Below are positions 17,629 through 27,100 of a stretch of 64,000 nt of DNA, in pieces (the stretch's first letter is position 1; each line of letters starts with the position of its first letter). The notes below the pieces were generated by a model. The model searched no databases. It was not told the origin of the DNA and saw only the letters and a program-made list of their open reading frames with translations. The position numbers and the translations under genes were made by a program. The DNA comes from Bacteroidota bacterium. GTDB lineage: Bacteria; Bacteroidota; Bacteroidia; UBA4408. Where the stretch lies: the NCBI GenBank assembly GCA_016718805.1, contig JADKCP010000002.1, positions 284,944 to 348,943 on the forward strand. The letters are read 5' to 3'.

Positions 17629-18450
17629 TTAAAAACTTTGAACATCAATTCCACCAAACACAACATCGCCTTTTATAACCAGTAATTTAACGGGTGTATT
17701 GAGATCCTTTACAACATTTCGTTTGTCTTCAAATGAGCCCATCACAGCGGTAACGTCTGATTTTACTTCCCAATGTGGCGGTATTATTAATTTCGTTCCA
17801 CCAAAAATGGTATGGATTTCTAATTCAATTCGTCCTTCAAAATCGGCCTGACTCAGATTAATTTCGGCTCCGCCAAACACCACATTAATTTCACCACCTT
17901 TAAAATCTTTCGTTATAATTTTTTTTTCAATTCCACTAAACACTGAGTTTACTTCAAGATAATTGTCGGAGTTTTTTTTTTCTTGCCAAGCACTCCATTG
18001 CTCGCTTTTTTGTTGCCAGTGTTGATGGCGGTTCCATTTGCGGTAAGCTCGGTGATTACCACAGTGTCGGCGTCTGGGTTTAAACATTATGAGTAAACCA
18101 ATAAAAATAATTACGATGGGCCATATATAATGTGAGATGGCTAATTCAGGAAAATTATCGCGTAGTAAAAAAACGCTTCCTATGAGTATTGGTATTAACC
18201 AGCCTCCTCGTTGAAATCCGTGTTTTACGCCTACAAAAAGACCGATAGCGATTAACAACATTTTCCAACTAAATATCCAATGAGGTATTAACATACCCAT
18301 TTCTTTTGCGAGAAATAAACTACCTATGGCAACTACGATCATTCCTCCAAAAACTTTTCCGCGGCGTGATGCTCTTTCCCATCGACGCATTTGATCATCC
18401 TGATTTGATGAATTTGATGCATTTGTATTTTCTGTGTCTACTCTTTCCAT
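17629..18450 (-). CDS. LiaF-like membrane protein
   Basis: This 273-aa protein has a hydrophilic N-terminus and four predicted membrane helices (about 35-52, 59-75, 81-96, 107-123), then a basic, His/Trp-rich linker (about 126-155). The C-terminal domain is LiaF-like with strand repeats NSVFSGIEKKI, VVFGGAEINLS, IFGGTKLIIP and VVFGGIDVQSF. LiaF in Firmicutes restrains the LiaRS cell-envelope stress system. Here the neighbour is a LytS/LytR pair, an arrangement also seen in other Bacteroidota. The open frame extends to 18663 into the rnpB locus, but the ATG at 18450 lies just downstream of a good promoter. Confidence 0.85.
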   Translation of the reverse strand: MERVDTENTNASNSSNQDDQMRRWERASRRGKVFGGMIVVAIGSLFLAKEMGMLIPHWIFSWKMLLIAIGLFVGVKHGFQRGGWLIPILIGSVFLLRDNFPELAISHYIWPIVIIFIGLLIMFKPRRRHCGNHRAYRKWNRHQHWQQKSEQWSAWQEKKNSDNYLEVNSVFSGIEKKIITKDFKGGEINVVFGGAEINLSQADFEGRIELEIHTIFGGTKLIIPPHWEVKSDVTAVMGSFEDKRNVVKDLNTPVKLLVIKGDVVFGGIDVQSF

Positions 18451-18498
18451 TCTACTTGTTTTTATTTGTTTTATAATTTTTATTAAAATTTGATGCGA

Positions 18499-18529
18499 CA
18501 AAACTAGATCAAGCCATGTATTGCCACAA
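18499..18529 (-). promoter_or_regulatory. Promoter of the LiaF-like/LytS/LytR operon
   Basis: On the minus strand TTG (complement of 18527-18529), a 20-nt spacer and TAGTTTTG (18506-18499). It lies about 48 nt before the ATG at 18450 and excludes the longer frame start at 18663. Confidence 0.65.
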
Positions 18530-18600
18530 TAGCAAAAAGGTGAAGCAAAGTCAAAAGTAGGTGAACGGTGGATTGGAGTAGGTGAGCGAAAAACAATGTG

Positions 18601-18608
18601 TATCTTTG
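18601..18608 (+). promoter_or_regulatory. -7 promoter box of rnpB
   Basis: TATCTTTG matches TAnnTTTG and lies directly before the P1 5' strand of RNase P RNA. The nearest upstream TTG (18573-18575) is 25 nt away, longer than usual. Confidence 0.55.
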
Positions 18609-18612
18609 TACT

Positions 18613-18970
18613 ACAAATCGTTCTATCGCTCCGATTTTTCGGGGAGGAAAGTCCGGGCAACACAGGGCAACCTGCTTTCTAACGGAAAGGTCTCGTTTAT
18701 TCGGGAACAGAAAGTGCCACAGAAAATAACTACTTCGAGCAATCGGAGAAAAGGTGAAAACGTGAGGTAAGAGCTCACGATATTGTTTAGTGATAAGCAA
18801 TAGGGGAAAACCTCAGGTGTTGAAAGACCAAATAAATCTCAGTAATGAAGCTGCCCGCTTCTGTGCCGTATAGCCGCTGAGAAGGGTAGGTTGATAGATT
18901 CGTCGAGCAATTGCCGAACTAGATAAATGATAGAACACGACAGAACCCGGCTTATAGATTTGTAAAATTA
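18613..18970 (+). ncRNA. rnpB: RNase P RNA, bacterial class A
   Basis: This is the catalytic RNA that cleaves the 5' leader from tRNA precursors. The universally conserved 5' block GAGGAAAGTCCGGGC is at 18644-18658, and the 3' block ACAGAACCCGGCTTATAG ends near 18957. P1 closes with ACAAATC (18613-18619) and GATTTGT (18957-18963). The GGTAGGTTGATAGAT region before the 3' block is also typical. Open frames across this locus on both strands are not genes. It lies divergent from the LiaF-like operon and convergent with the YggS-type gene. Confidence 0.95.
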
Positions 18971-18971
18971 T

Positions 18972-19006
18972 AACGCTGTACGAAGTAATTTGTGCAGCGT
19001 TTTTTT
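18972..19006 (+). terminator. Rho-independent terminator after rnpB
   Basis: AACGCTGTAC (18972-18981) pairs with GTGCAGCGTT (18992-19001) with one G-U, followed by a run of T reaching the stop codon of the convergent YggS-type gene. Confidence 0.85.
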
Positions 19007-19664
19007 ATCGTGCTCCAAATATTGCTGAGCCCACGCGAACCATGTTACTTCCCTCTTCAATAGCCAGTTCATAATCGCTGCTCATGCCCATGCTGAGTAG
19101 TGAAAGTTGGACATTCGAACTTTTCTGATTTTTTTGTGATTCAAAAAATGTTTTCAAGCTATGAAATTCTTTTTTCACTTGCGCAGTATCGCTAGTATTT
19201 GAAGCCATTCCCATGAGTCCAACGATTCGAATATTTTGTAACGCTTGAATTTCAGTTCCGCTTAATAGTTGCTCGGCTTCCTTAAAATCAAGGCCAAATT
19301 TTGTTTCCTCGCTGGCGATAAAGATTTGAAGCAGGCAATCGATAATGCGGTTATTTTTTTTTGCTTGTTTGTCAATTTCTGCGAGAAGTTTAAAGCTATC
19401 AACAGAGTGTATCAAGGCTACAAATGGGGCAATGTATTTTACTTTATTACTTTGTAGATGACCTATTAAATGCCATTCAATATCTTTAGGTAAAACCTCC
19501 TGTTTATCGCAGAGTTCCTGTACTTTGTTTTCACCAAAAATTTTGTGTCCTGCACTGTACACTTCCATCAATTTTTCAACAGGGTGTGTTTTGGTTACCG
19601 CAATTAGCGTGACATTTGCCGGGAGTGATGCTTTTATTTTATGTAGATTTTCTTGAATTGACAT
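19005..19664 (-). CDS. YggS/PROSC-type pyridoxal phosphate homeostasis protein
   Basis: This 219-aa single-domain alanine-racemase-fold PLP carrier has PLP-lysine Lys25 in AVTKTHP. Further family signatures are FGENKVQEL, WHLIGHLQSNK, GLMGMAS, LSMGMSSDYELAIEEGS and VRVGSAIFG. The family controls free PLP and amino-acid homeostasis and has no established catalytic activity. A TAACTTTG -7 box lies about 17 nt upstream, so it appears monocistronic. Confidence 0.93.
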   Translation of the reverse strand: MSIQENLHKIKASLPANVTLIAVTKTHPVEKLMEVYSAGHKIFGENKVQELCDKQEVLPKDIEWHLIGHLQSNKVKYIAPFVALIHSVDSFKLLAEIDKQAKKNNRIIDCLLQIFIASEETKFGLDFKEAEQLLSGTEIQALQNIRIVGLMGMASNTSDTAQVKKEFHSLKTFFESQKNQKSSNVQLSLLSMGMSSDYELAIEEGSNMVRVGSAIFGAR

Positions 19665-19680
19665 GGGCTTTTTTCTGAAT

Positions 19681-19688
19681 CAAAGTTA
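19681..19688 (-). promoter_or_regulatory. -7 promoter box of the YggS-type gene
   Basis: Minus strand TAACTTTG (TAnnTTTG), 16 nt before the ATG at 19664. No clear -33 element. Confidence 0.45.
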
Positions 19689-19821
19689 GAAGGTATTTTT
19701 GTATTTAACCACAAAGTACACGAAGAAAAACACTGAGAACACAAGGAGGTTTTTACAAAGAATGTTTCTTTGCGAAAAGTTTCTATTGTTGTTGTTTGAA
19801 AATTTATACCCGGAATTTGAA

Positions 19822-20850
19822 CTAGTAAATTAAAATTTCTGTTGCACCAAAGCCGTACTTGGCGTAAGATGCATCTTGGTATTTTAATTTGGGATAATTT
19901 TGAAGGGCTTTATATACTTCGGCTTTTAGGCGACCTGTGCCAATTCCATGAATTACAATAAGTTTTTTGAGACGCAGGGCAATTGCTTCATCCAAACTTT
20001 TTAGAAAATAACTTAATTGCAGTTGAACAATCTGCGCATTACTCATGCCGCTAATATTATCAATTAACTCTTCAATGTGTAAATCAATTTCTTTTTCTTC
20101 TACCCTTGTTTCCTGAAGTTTTAGGGATTGTATTTTGAGTTTGTCTTTGATTTCAATTTTAGAATTTTCGAAATGCAAACGCAATTCATCTTCCGGAATA
20201 GTTAAAGGTGGCTCTATACTGTAAAGTTCTGTAATCACTGCTTTTCCAGGTACAAAGTGAGAGGTTTCAAAACTCTTTTCAATGAACAGTTTATCTTGTT
20301 TCACTTTTAACCCGGCTTGAACAGGTGCTTTTAAAGCTGCTTTTTCCTTTTTATAAAACAAGACCTGAAAACGAATCTCACGGCATTCATTAATCTTTTC
20401 TCGCTTTAAGCGGAATAATTCCACTGTAGAATTAGGAACTACCTCTGCATTTTTGTTCCATTTAAAATCTCCATCATCTGCTGTAAAATAGGCAAGAAGC
20501 AAATGATAGGAAGTAGTATTTGCAATGCTTACAATCAAATCACTGTTGCTTACATTGCTTGAATCTATTGCTTCAAAGCAAACAAAAAGTTTATCTTTTT
20601 TACTTGGAACGAAAGAAATACTGTGAGCTATTGTATCTGTTTTTTTTGTTGCTTCAATTGCATTAGGCACAACAGCCGGCTTAGCTCCTGCTACTGGAAA
20701 AGAATCAGCAACCAAATCAGCTAATGAAACTGGAATTTCGAATCCACCCTCAATATCAACCACCACAGTTGATCCATCAATAATTTTTGTAATTCTTCCT
20801 TTTTCTTTGGAATTTAAAAATCGGACTTTATCTCCTATTGAAAAAGGCAT
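19822..20850 (-). CDS. DUF2027/Smr-domain protein (MutS2-related)
   Basis: This 342-aa protein has a small N-terminal beta domain (MPFSIGDKVRFLNSKEKG), a linker, a central DUF2027-type domain (about 85-215), then a C-terminal Smr domain. The Smr motifs are IDLHIEEL and VIHGIGTGRLKAEVYKAL, with HGxGxG, found in MutS2 and nicking or ribosome-collision factors. No MutS ATPase part is present. The frame is open to 20922, but the -7 box at 20871-20878 argues for the ATG at 20850 (or 20862, MLITM). Nuclease activity is a family-level inference. Confidence 0.82.
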   Translation of the reverse strand: MPFSIGDKVRFLNSKEKGRITKIIDGSTVVVDIEGGFEIPVSLADLVADSFPVAGAKPAVVPNAIEATKKTDTIAHSISFVPSKKDKLFVCFEAIDSSNVSNSDLIVSIANTTSYHLLLAYFTADDGDFKWNKNAEVVPNSTVELFRLKREKINECREIRFQVLFYKKEKAALKAPVQAGLKVKQDKLFIEKSFETSHFVPGKAVITELYSIEPPLTIPEDELRLHFENSKIEIKDKLKIQSLKLQETRVEEKEIDLHIEELIDNISGMSNAQIVQLQLSYFLKSLDEAIALRLKKLIVIHGIGTGRLKAEVYKALQNYPKLKYQDASYAKYGFGATEILIY

Positions 20851-21172
20851 AGTTATTAGCATTATGGGAACAAACTTAGGTAAAAGCCTTTGATTTTTCA
20901 GCAAAAATACAAGCACTATCAATTCTCATTGTGTACTAGATGATTTGTTTGAAATTCGCAATTTGGTTAAGAAGTATAGCTGAAAGTTAAATTCAATCTA
21001 CTTTACTAGCCTAGAAACGAACAAGGTATATCTTAATTCTTGCCTAGTGGACTAGTCCTTTAATCTTGCAATATTGTAAGCAAAAAATATTCTGTAAGAA
21101 AATCATTCAGTGATGAAAAAATAAAATTAGCTTGCTAGCAAGTTGAAAATACTAGCAACTGCAAGCGAATAT
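20851..21172. other. Intergenic region between Smr and SRPBCC genes
   Basis: This 322-bp stretch holds the minus-strand box TAAGTTTG (20871-20878) for the Smr gene and, near the 3' end of the SRPBCC gene, a perfect 12-bp palindrome CTTGCTAGCAAG (21131-21142). I see no other gene, RNA or strong terminator in it. Confidence 0.5.
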
Positions 21173-21679
21173 TTACTGCTTTTGTATACTTTCAAAATAC
21201 TGATCAAGATTTTGCATTGCCATGGTAAAACCTTCTTTGAAACCAAGTTCAATTATTTTTTTCAAATCGTCTAGTGAATCGTATTGAATAACAATGCTAA
21301 CTGTGGTTACATTTTTATTTTGATTAAATGAATTGGTCCAAAGTGACCGTGGAAAAGTAGTGTTAACTTCACCAGATTCGGAGCAAAATGCATCAAGTCC
21401 AGAGAACATTTTGTGCTGCTCAATTTGCTTATAATCGGCCCTGCACCAGTGCTTTTCATTTTCAGGACTTATCATGTAATACAACCAACTTCCACCGATT
21501 TTAAAATCCATTGATTCGGTAATTGTTTTATAAGGTTTGGGTGCCCACCATAAATCAAGGATTTCAGGATTGGTCCAAGCATCCCAAACAAGTAATAGTT
21601 CGGCAGCAAATTCACGTGTTACTTCAATACATTTTTTTTCATTGTTCACTTTAAATTCAAAAAACAGTGTCGGATTCAT
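21173..21679 (-). CDS. SRPBCC/AHSA1-family protein
   Basis: This 168-aa protein is of the activator-of-Hsp90-homologue type: ITVTREF-like start (KCIEVTREF), VWDAWTNPEILDLWWAPKPY, FKIGGSWLYYM, and a C-terminal amphipathic helix (EGFTMAMQNLDQYFESI). The helix-grip fold binds small hydrophobic ligands. The physiological ligand is unknown. It is alone, with no clear promoter box or partner. Confidence 0.85.
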   Translation of the reverse strand: MNPTLFFEFKVNNEKKCIEVTREFAAELLLVWDAWTNPEILDLWWAPKPYKTITESMDFKIGGSWLYYMISPENEKHWCRADYKQIEQHKMFSGLDAFCSESGEVNTTFPRSLWTNSFNQNKNVTTVSIVIQYDSLDDLKKIIELGFKEGFTMAMQNLDQYFESIQKQ

Positions 21680-21882
21680 AGTATTTATTTTTAGGATAAG
21701 TAATTAATTATTGGCTTAAAATCATTTAACAATAAATTTCGTGTATGGTCTAATTACCTTTATTTACTAGTAAAATTCAATATTACCATGCTAGTGTAAA
21801 TGAAATTAAATGAAACCATTTGGTTGCAAATATATTAATTTTTTTATTCCTACTTATTTTTTTTGAAATTTAAAATGAGAGC

Positions 21883-22860
21883 TTACTTTTTATGAGGACG
21901 TTTTTTAATCATACCACCTTTGGTGTCTTTTACCGGACTCATTACAACAAAAGCATTTGAATCAATTTTTTCGAGTTCGATGTTGAGCTTATTTAATTCG
22001 AGACGCGTTAAAACTGTGTAAACTATATCCACATCTATGCGTTCGCCATGATTTCCAAAACCACGTTTACCGTTGTATACGGTAACTCCTCTACCCATCT
22101 TAGTGATAATCATTTCGCGAATTTCTTCGCTGTGAGCTGAAACAATGGTTGCGCCAATGTACTCTTCAATACCTTCAATAATAAAATCGAGAGTTTTAGA
22201 AGCAGCCAAATAGGTAATCATAGAATATAAGGCTATTTCAATTCCCAATAAATAAGCTGCGGCTGAGAATATTAAGATATTAATTAGCACAACAATGTCG
22301 CCGATGGTTGTACCAAATTTTCGGCTTAAAAAAATTGCCAGAACTTCGGTTCCATCTATTACTGCTCCTCCCCTTACTGCCAATCCTATACCGGCTCCTA
22401 AAAAGAATCCACCAAAAATTGCCACCAGTAAGCTATCGTTGGTAACATTTGGAAAATGCACGGTTGCTAAACACAAGGCCAGACCGGCAATTGCAATGGT
22501 AGTTTTAATAGCAAACACTCTTCCCATCACCTTATACGCCAGCAAAATGAAGGGTATGTTTACACAAATAATCCAGGTATGGAGCGGAATTTTTGTAAGG
22601 GCAAACAACAATAAAGATATTCCGGTGGCACCTCCATCAATAAAATTATTAGTGAGCAAAAAGCCTTTAAATCCAAATGAAGCCGAAAAAATTGCGAGGG
22701 TAATTAATACTACATCCTTAACAAAACGCTTAGTAGTAAGTTTTAATTCTCTGTATCCTTTTGCAATTTCATAAGCAGAGTATTTTCTAGACTCCGTTTC
22801 ACCTTTCGATTTATCTTTTAAAACGGTTTGAATAATTACCTGTGTCCACAGTGGATTCAT
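21883..22860 (-). CDS. YitT-family membrane protein with DUF2179
   Basis: This 325-aa inner-membrane protein has about 50 cytoplasmic N-terminal residues, then five to six helices (motifs NNFIDGGATGISLL, GGAVIDGTEVLAIFLSR). The C-terminal soluble DUF2179 domain starts near ISAHSEEIREMIITKMGRGVT and has YNGKRGFG. YitT proteins are conserved, of uncertain transport function. A perfect 16-bp palindrome lies 53 bp upstream of the ATG. Confidence 0.87.
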   Translation of the reverse strand: MNPLWTQVIIQTVLKDKSKGETESRKYSAYEIAKGYRELKLTTKRFVKDVVLITLAIFSASFGFKGFLLTNNFIDGGATGISLLLFALTKIPLHTWIICVNIPFILLAYKVMGRVFAIKTTIAIAGLALCLATVHFPNVTNDSLLVAIFGGFFLGAGIGLAVRGGAVIDGTEVLAIFLSRKFGTTIGDIVVLINILIFSAAAYLLGIEIALYSMITYLAASKTLDFIIEGIEEYIGATIVSAHSEEIREMIITKMGRGVTVYNGKRGFGNHGERIDVDIVYTVLTRLELNKLNIELEKIDSNAFVVMSPVKDTKGGMIKKRPHKK

Positions 22861-22912
22861 GAGTTGGGGTGTTTAACTAAATTGTGCTATAAATATATGC
22901 AACTTAAAAATA

Positions 22913-22928
22913 AGTTTACCGGTAAACT
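22913..22928. promoter_or_regulatory. Perfect 16-bp palindrome upstream of yitT-type gene, candidate operator
   Basis: AGTTTACCGGTAAACT lies 53 bp before the ATG, on the upstream side of a near-consensus -7 box (minus strand TATATTTA). No T-run follows, so it looks like a dimeric regulator site rather than a terminator. It could also end the efflux operon transcript, whose last gene stops at 23009. Confidence 0.4.
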
Positions 22929-23008
22929 AGCTTGAATTACAAAGTATAACTATTCTTACAGAAGGCGGAGTTAGTCTGCTTTTTACTCATGAACCTATTT
23001 ACCAATAC

Positions 23009-24193
23009 TTACTCTTCGTCTTTATTTTTGAGTTTCATTAATAAAGTATAGGCGCCTTTTACTACTACATTTCTTGAGTTTACTTCTGCAGAATCGGCAA
23101 ATTTAATCTGTGTAAATCCATTGGTAGAAGTCCCGCTCATTACTTCTGTCATTTGGAACTGCAAATTCCTTTGTTCACAGAACACATACTCTTTTCCTTC
23201 AAATCGTACAATAGCTTCGGAAGGAAGAACTAGAGCTTTCGAATTTTCTACTTCAATAGCTGCATTCATGTACATTCCAGGAATTAGTGAACCATGGTAT
23301 TTTTCAAAATGGCAATGTATGGTTAACGTTCTTTCTTTAGAAATATCCTTACCAATGAGAATAATTTCACAAGTATATTTCTTACTAGGTTGCTGATTAC
23401 TGTATGCTGTTAACTTTTGCCCTACAGCCAATTTATCAATATCCTTTTCAAACACCGTTAAAGCCAAATGTATGTCTTCGGGATTCACCAATTCAAACAA
23501 AACTTCAGTAGGAGAAACATATTTTCCTATGTTCACATGTATGGCTTTAACATAACCATCGATGGGAGAAGGAAGCTGAATGCTGCGCGACAAGTTGTTT
23601 TCAGAGAGTTCATTCGGATTAATATTTATAAGTTTCAACTTTTCAGCCAGTGCTTTAACAGTCACTTTTTGTGATTGATAATTACTTACAGCTAGTTCTA
23701 AATTTTTGTCACTTCCTGCTTTGCTTTTATTCAATTCACTTTGCCGCTCGTATTCCTTTTCAATAGCCACCAAGTGCGATTTTGCAGTTAAATAGTCTTG
23801 CTGCAACTGTATGTATTGCTGATCTTCCAAGGTGGCAATTATTTCTCCGTTTCGCACATGCATGCCTTCAAGCAAATTGGTAGATTTTAAATAACCACCC
23901 AAAGGAACACTTATAGAAACCATGTTTTGAGGCGGAACATCAATAATTCCATTTACCTTAAGTATAGCAGGAATGGATTTTTCTTCAGCTTTTGCAAGTT
24001 GTATTGCAGCGTTTTTTGCCTGGGCTTCTGTTAATTCAACAAGGTCATTGGATACAATTTGTGCCGCTGTATTTTCTTCCTTTATGGTGTTATTGCAGGA
24101 AATTAAAGACAAAAAAAGTATCCATAATAAATACAACTTTAGGTACAAGTTGTATTTAGCCAATTGTGTTTGCAATTTTATATAATAGTTCAT
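23009..24193 (-). CDS. Efflux RND periplasmic adaptor (CusB/CzcB-type) lipoprotein
   Basis: This 394-aa protein has a hydrophobic segment at 19-32 and lipobox Cys33 (ISCNNT). The barrel-sandwich and hairpin regions are visible (VPLGGYLKSTNLLEGMHVRNGEIIATLE split by a coiled-coil hairpin at about 120-190; SPIDGYVKAIHVNIGKYV after it). It links the inner-membrane RND pump to the outer-membrane channel. It is encoded 1 nt after the fused pump gene and is the last gene of the metal-efflux operon. Confidence 0.9.
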   Translation of the reverse strand: MNYYIKLQTQLAKYNLYLKLYLLWILFLSLISCNNTIKEENTAAQIVSNDLVELTEAQAKNAAIQLAKAEEKSIPAILKVNGIIDVPPQNMVSISVPLGGYLKSTNLLEGMHVRNGEIIATLEDQQYIQLQQDYLTAKSHLVAIEKEYERQSELNKSKAGSDKNLELAVSNYQSQKVTVKALAEKLKLININPNELSENNLSRSIQLPSPIDGYVKAIHVNIGKYVSPTEVLFELVNPEDIHLALTVFEKDIDKLAVGQKLTAYSNQQPSKKYTCEIILIGKDISKERTLTIHCHFEKYHGSLIPGMYMNAAIEVENSKALVLPSEAIVRFEGKEYVFCEQRNLQFQMTEVMSGTSTNGFTQIKFADSAEVNSRNVVVKGAYTLLMKLKNKDEE

Positions 24194-24194
24194 G

Positions 24195-27100
24195 TTAGTT
24201 AGTTTGTGTTAAATAATTGAGTTGAATAATGGTTTGATTGTATTCATTTAAAATATCTGAATACTTGCTTTGTGTTTCAATGGCTTGATTCATTAAAAGC
24301 GAAAATTCGATAAAACTAATTTCTCCTTTTGATAATTGAAGGTTCGCTGCTTGTATAATTTGCTGTGCATTGGGTAGCGCACTTGTTTCATAATAACTTA
24401 ATGCCTTTTGTTTAGCTTGAAGTTTAGTAAACAATACAGCATATTCATTAGTAATAGCTTCATTGGCCTGATTCATTTTTAACTGAGTAATATGTTGCAT
24501 TTTTTGAGCTGCGCTAATTTGTGCCCTTTGTGCACCATAAAATAAAGGAAGTGCCAAACCAACTTGCAAAGCATTAAAATGTGTTGCTCTTGAATAATAA
24601 TTATTATCGGCTCCAACTCCTTGCATGCTCATTGAGGCAAAGCTTAAAGTAAGCGAGGGAAGTAATTTGGCCCTTTGTAATTTTATTTGTTGCTGTGCAG
24701 TTAAAACATGGTGTTGCAGTACTTGTATTTGCAAATGATTTGAAAAGTTTTTTGTTTCTGATAAGGATGTAAAATTCAATTTATTTTGAAGTAAATCGGG
24801 CTCATACTTGTTGGAAGAATTGAGTAAGAAATTAAAATTCAAAAGAGCAATTTCTTTATCCTGAAGCAGTGTCTGCAATTGTAAAAGTAGTTGAGCATGC
24901 TGATTTTCGGTTGCAAGTTTTTGTAACAAGTTGATATCCCCTTTATCAAAACGAAGTTGAATTTGTTGAAGGTACTTTTGAAAGAGGCTATCCATCTTGT
25001 TCAACAATTCGTATTTATTTTGCAAATACACAAGTTCATAATAGGTAGCTGTAACTTGTTTTTTTAATTCAGATTCGGAAAGTTTAGCAGCCAATACACT
25101 TGTTTGGTAAGCTTGATTTTGCATTGCTTTTTGACGAACATAAACTGTTGGAAATTGTAACTCTTGAGAAATACTGTAACGTGTATCGTTGTAACTCGAA
25201 TTTAACTGACCGTACTCAGCCTGTACATTAGTAGTAGGAATATCAAACGAAGTTTTGATTAATTTTTTTTGATAAACAGCCAGCTCTCTGTCTGCTATTG
25301 CAGCGTAGTTGCTTTTAAGAGCAGTATCAATTGCTTGTTGCAAACTAAGTTTAGAATAACCATTAACGGAACTTTGCGCTTGTAATTTTGCTGTCGAAAG
25401 CGAAAGAAAAGCGATTAATAAAACAGAAACAAGCGACTTTACTTTTGTATTAGCTGACTTTCGATTTTCAAAAATTACGTACAATAATGGCAATACAAAC
25501 AAGGTAAGTAAAGTGGCGCTCATTAATCCTCCAATAACCACCGTTGCTAGTGGACGCTGGACTTCAGCTCCATCCCCATTGCTTAAAGCCATTGGTAAAA
25601 AGCCTAATGATGCAACCAATGCTGTCATTAAAACCGGACGCAGTCTACTAATACTGCCTTTCACAACAACCTGTTGCAAATTATTTTCTCCATTTTTACG
25701 AATTCGGTTAAACTCGGCCAACAACACAATACCATTAAGCACAGCTACTCCAAACAAGGCTATAAATCCTACTCCTGCACTTATGCTAAAAGGCATACCG
25801 CGAGCAGCCAGAAAAAGTATACCACCAATAGCAGAAAGCGGAATAGCTGTGTAAATCATTAATCCTTGTTTTATTGATTGAAAAGCAAAATAGAGCAGTA
25901 TGAGTATTAATGCAAGTGAAAGCGGTACAGCAAAACTCAAACGTTGTTTGGCTGCATTTAGATTTTCGAATGCACCGCCATAAGTAATGTAGTAACCACT
26001 AGGGATTTTTATTTTCTTCTCAACTTCTCTTTTCAGGTCTTCAACAATGGTTTCAACATCGCGTTCATGCACATTAAATCCCACTACAATTCTACGCTTT
26101 GCATCGTCGCGTTGAATTTGATTTATGCTTTCTTTAATAGAAACATCAGCCAGTTGATGCAATGGAATTTGATTTCCTCCCGGTATAGGAATTAGTAAAT
26201 TTTGCACATCTTCCAAATTAGTGCGCTGCTCATCAGCTAGTCGAACAACTAAGTCGAATCGCTTTTCGTCTTCGTAAACCAATCCACAGCTTTGACCGGC
26301 GAATGCAGTATTTACAATTTTATTTACGTCTTGTATATTCACTGAATATTGCGCCATAGCTGAACGATTGTAGGTAATTATTAATTGAGGAAGTCCGTCA
26401 ATGGGTTCAACATAACAGTTAATTGCTCCTTTGATGCCATTTACTACATTGCCCAGTAATTTTGCATAACGCGATAATGTGTCCAGGTTTTCGCCCACAA
26501 TTTTGCAAACAACATCTTGTTTTGAACCTGTCATAAGTTCATTAAAGCGCATGGCAACCGGGTATTGAAAACTATATGTAACTCCTGGTACAGCCGTTAA
26601 TTCAGCTTTCATTTTTTCAGCTAGTTCATCCCATTCCTTTGCCGATGTCCAACTTGCTTTATCTTTTAAAATTATCATCATGTCGGAAGCTTCCATTGGC
26701 ATTGGGTCCGTAGGAATTTCACCGCTTCCGGTTTTGCCTACAATTTTTTCAATTTCAGGAAACTTTGCCAATAACAGATGTGCTGATTTTTGAATGGCAT
26801 CTACAGAAGTTTCAATACTGCTTCCGGTTAGTACCCGTGTATCAACAGCAAAATCGCCTTCGGGTAACTCAGGAATAAATTCTCCGCCCATAGTTGAAAA
26901 AACAAAAAGCGAAACAGCAAACAAAATTAAAGTAGTTGCAATTATGGTTTTAGGAATGAGCAGTACTTTTTGCAAAGCACGCTGGTAAATTCGCTCTATT
27001 ACATGCATGAATTTATCCGAAAAGGTTTGTTTGTGCGAAAGCGTTTTACTCAAAAACAAAGCGCTCATCATGGGCACATAGGTAAGTGAAAGCAAGAATG

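Noticed and set aside
18450..18663. Extended N-terminus of the LiaF-like protein up to 18663
   Set aside because: It would run into rnpB, and the promoter is at 18499-18529; the added residues look non-coding.
18504..18800. Open frames over the rnpB locus on both strands (18504-18800 minus, 18582-18770 plus)
   Set aside because: They cover RNase P RNA conserved blocks and a terminator; no protein features are present.
20851..20922. Longer N-terminus of the Smr protein (start at 20922)
   Set aside because: The -7 box at 20871-20878 lies downstream of that start, so the transcript would not include it; MPFSIGDKV fits the family.
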